Below the pieces are notes generated by a model that ran no database searches, was not told where the DNA came from, and saw nothing but the letters and a program-made list of their open reading frames with translations. This document shows positions 42,322-43,991 of a DNA stretch of 43,991 nt, piece after piece (the first letter of the stretch is position 1; each line of letters begins with the position of its first letter). The stretch lies in NCBI GenBank assembly GCA_023391815.1, contig JAEWAF010000065.1:1-43991 (forward strand), read 5' to 3'. A program made the position numbers and the translations under genes. Source of the stretch: Pseudomonadota bacterium. Its GTDB lineage: Bacteria; Pseudomonadota; Gammaproteobacteria; Steroidobacterales; Steroidobacteraceae.

Positions 42322-43911
42322 ATGAAAGGTCCGGCGTCGATTTCCCGTCGCGAGCTGCTCGGCCACTCGCTGGTGCTGGCGGGCGCGTTGAGCTTGCCGT
42401 CGCTCGTTCATGCCAGTGGCGACAAGAGTAGCGTCCTGCAAACTCGCTTCGGCAAGGTCGCGGGCATCAAGACGCAAGGCGTGCATGTCTTCAAAGGGAT
42501 TTCTTACGGTTCGGATACCCGGAACACGCGCTTCCGTCCGCCATCACCTCCGGTTGCGTGGAAGAAGACACGCGACGCGTTGACGTACGGGCCCTCGTGT
42601 CCTCAGCCTGGCTCGCGCGAACAGATGAGTGAGGACTGTCTGGTCCTCAATGTCTGGACGCCGGCGTTGCAGGACGGCGGCAAGCGACCGGTGATGGTTT
42701 GGTTTCATGGCGGCGAGTTCAGTAGCGGCTCCGGATCGAGTCCGCTCTACGACGGCACGCGGCTCTGTCAGCGTGGTGACGTGGTCGTTGTCACCGTGAA
42801 TCACCGCCTGAATGTGTTCGGCCATTTGTATCTTGCGCGGCTCGCGGGGGCCGAATACGCGTCGTCGGGCAACGTCGGCATTCTCGACCTCGTGCAAGCG
42901 CTCGCCTGGGTGCGCGATCATGCCGAGGCGATCGGCGGCGATCCTCAACGGATCATGGTGTTCGGGCAGTCTGGTGGCGGCGCAAAGATCGCGACGTTGA
43001 TGGCCATGCCCGCCGCCAAGGGCTCGTTTCACCGAGCCGCGACCATGAGCGGTCAGCAGATCACCGCCGCCGGGCCGCGCGGGGCGACTCAGCGTGCGCG
43101 GGCGATTCTGGAGGCGCTGAAGATCTCCGATGTCTCGAAGTTAAACGACGTGCCGACCGCGGATCTGGTCGCGGCCACTCGCGTCAACGATCCCTCGATG
43201 GTGGGTCGCAATGTTTATTTCGGGCCGGTGCTCGATCAATCGGCGCTACCGCGTCACCCGTTCTATCCCGATGCTCCGCCGCTGGCCGCGGGCATTCCCA
43301 TGATCATCGGCAATACTCGCGATGAGACGCGCGCCTTTCTGGGCAATGAGCCCGGCGTGCACGAGCTGACTTGGGACGAATTGCCGGAACGTTTGTTGCC
43401 GCAGTTGCATGTCGACCTCCAGCCGGAGTACGTCATCGCCGAGTACCGGAAGCTGTACCCGAAATATTCACCGACCGAGGTGTTCTTCGCCGCGACGACC
43501 GCGGGACGATCTTGGCGCGGAGCTGTCATCGAGGCGGAGTTGCGCGCGGCGCAAGGCTCGCCGGTATATGCGTACCAATTGAATTATCGATCGCCGCTCG
43601 AGAACGGACGCTTCGGTGCGATGCATGGCATGGATATTCCGCTGGTGTTCGACAACATCGCTCAGCCGGGTTCGCCGTCCGGCAAAGACGCGGATGCGCA
43701 GAAGGCGGCGGATCAAATGAGCGAGGCATTCATCGCGTTTGCTCGCACCGGCAATCCAGCGAACGCGAACATTCCGGAATGGAAGCCGTACGAGCTGCCA
43801 TCGCGAGCGACGATGGTGTTCGATGTGAGCTCGCAGCTGGTCAACGATCCTCGGGGTGAGGAGCGCAAGCTGTTCGCGCAGGTGCCTTACATTCAGCGCG
43901 GCACGTACTGA
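42322..43911 (+). CDS. Exported type-B carboxylesterase
   Basis: A 529-residue carboxylesterase/lipase with a Tat signal (SRRELLGHSLVLAGALSLP, residues 8-26). The catalytic Ser217 is in GQSGGG, the oxyanion hole in WFHGGEF, the family N-terminal stretch SEDCLVLNVWTP (about 103-114), and a His in AMHGMDIPLVF. Together with the acetyl esterase it may hydrolyse feruloyl or other esters on hemicellulose. I chose the ATG that directly precedes the Tat motif; a GTG at 42289 overlapping the upstream stop is the alternative start. It ends the visible operon. Confidence 0.85.
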   Translation: MKGPASISRRELLGHSLVLAGALSLPSLVHASGDKSSVLQTRFGKVAGIKTQGVHVFKGISYGSDTRNTRFRPPSPPVAWKKTRDALTYGPSCPQPGSREQMSEDCLVLNVWTPALQDGGKRPVMVWFHGGEFSSGSGSSPLYDGTRLCQRGDVVVVTVNHRLNVFGHLYLARLAGAEYASSGNVGILDLVQALAWVRDHAEAIGGDPQRIMVFGQSGGGAKIATLMAMPAAKGSFHRAATMSGQQITAAGPRGATQRARAILEALKISDVSKLNDVPTADLVAATRVNDPSMVGRNVYFGPVLDQSALPRHPFYPDAPPLAAGIPMIIGNTRDETRAFLGNEPGVHELTWDELPERLLPQLHVDLQPEYVIAEYRKLYPKYSPTEVFFAATTAGRSWRGAVIEAELRAAQGSPVYAYQLNYRSPLENGRFGAMHGMDIPLVFDNIAQPGSPSGKDADAQKAADQMSEAFIAFARTGNPANANIPEWKPYELPSRATMVFDVSSQLVNDPRGEERKLFAQVPYIQRGTY

Positions 43912-43991
43912 TGCTGTAGCTAGCTTGCGGCACGCAACCTGTACAGGCTGCGAGATTGCTCCTGGTCGCCGGCCGGGGCTGTGTTCAGACC
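43912..43991. other. End of window, intergenic
   Basis: Eighty bases without an open gene. A nearly perfect hairpin (CGCAACCT/AGGCTGCG, 43933-43952, loop GTAC) lies 22 bp after the esterase stop but lacks a T run. Confidence 0.5.

Overview
The window is GC-rich chromosomal DNA from a gammaproteobacterium. The clusters rpmB-rpmG-radC-coaBC-dut, ftsY-ftsE-ftsX-rpoH and rsmD-coaD, the TonB-dependent receptors with LacI-type operators, and the small DUF6763-type protein together suggest a Xanthomonadales or Steroidobacteraceae-like lineage. That placement is an inference from gene content. I see no insertion sequence, prophage or CRISPR array, and one tRNA gene.

Region 1 (1-20.6 kb) is mostly core housekeeping: glutaryl-CoA dehydrogenase, a Mpo1/DUF962 membrane protein, an OmpA-type lipoprotein, sigma-32 (rpoH) behind a sigma-E-like promoter, the division/secretion operon ftsY-ftsE-ftsX, rsmD-coaD, a broken gamma-glutamyltransferase gene, mutM, a fatty-acid desaturase, rpmB-rpmG, radC, coaBC-dut, pyrE, ampG, and lysR-trmB. 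Several genes (coaBC, ampG, probably rsmD) have a -10 box almost touching the start codon and no Shine-Dalgarno sequence, as expected for leaderless mRNAs.

Region 2 (20.6-30.8 kb) starts with tRNA-Gly(CCC), a Tat-exported DUF885 protein and exonuclease III. A complete cell-surface-signalling unit follows: ECF sigma factor, FecR anti-sigma factor and a TonB receptor with an N-terminal STN domain. Next comes a membrane-anchored PQQ-type sugar dehydrogenase fused to a cytochrome c, then an unrecognised secreted protein. The order suggests that an extracellular ligand induces its own receptor and perhaps a periplasmic oxidation system.

Region 3 (30.8-44 kb) is a carbohydrate-utilisation locus: aldehyde dehydrogenase and a KdgK-like sugar-acid kinase on the minus strand, divergent from two paralogous TonB receptors, a GH43 glycosidase and two exported esterases. 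Paired CACCGGTG palindromes lie in the divergent promoter region and another LacI-like palindrome precedes the second receptor. The likely substrate is an esterified plant-wall polysaccharide such as arabinoxylan or pectin. The locus probably continues past the window's right end, and no cognate regulator is inside it.

The least expected signal is a pair of ~95-100 bp multi-hairpin intergenic elements, downstream of ftsX and downstream of the kdgK-like gene. They share two exact sequence blocks and show compensatory changes in one stem around an identical loop.
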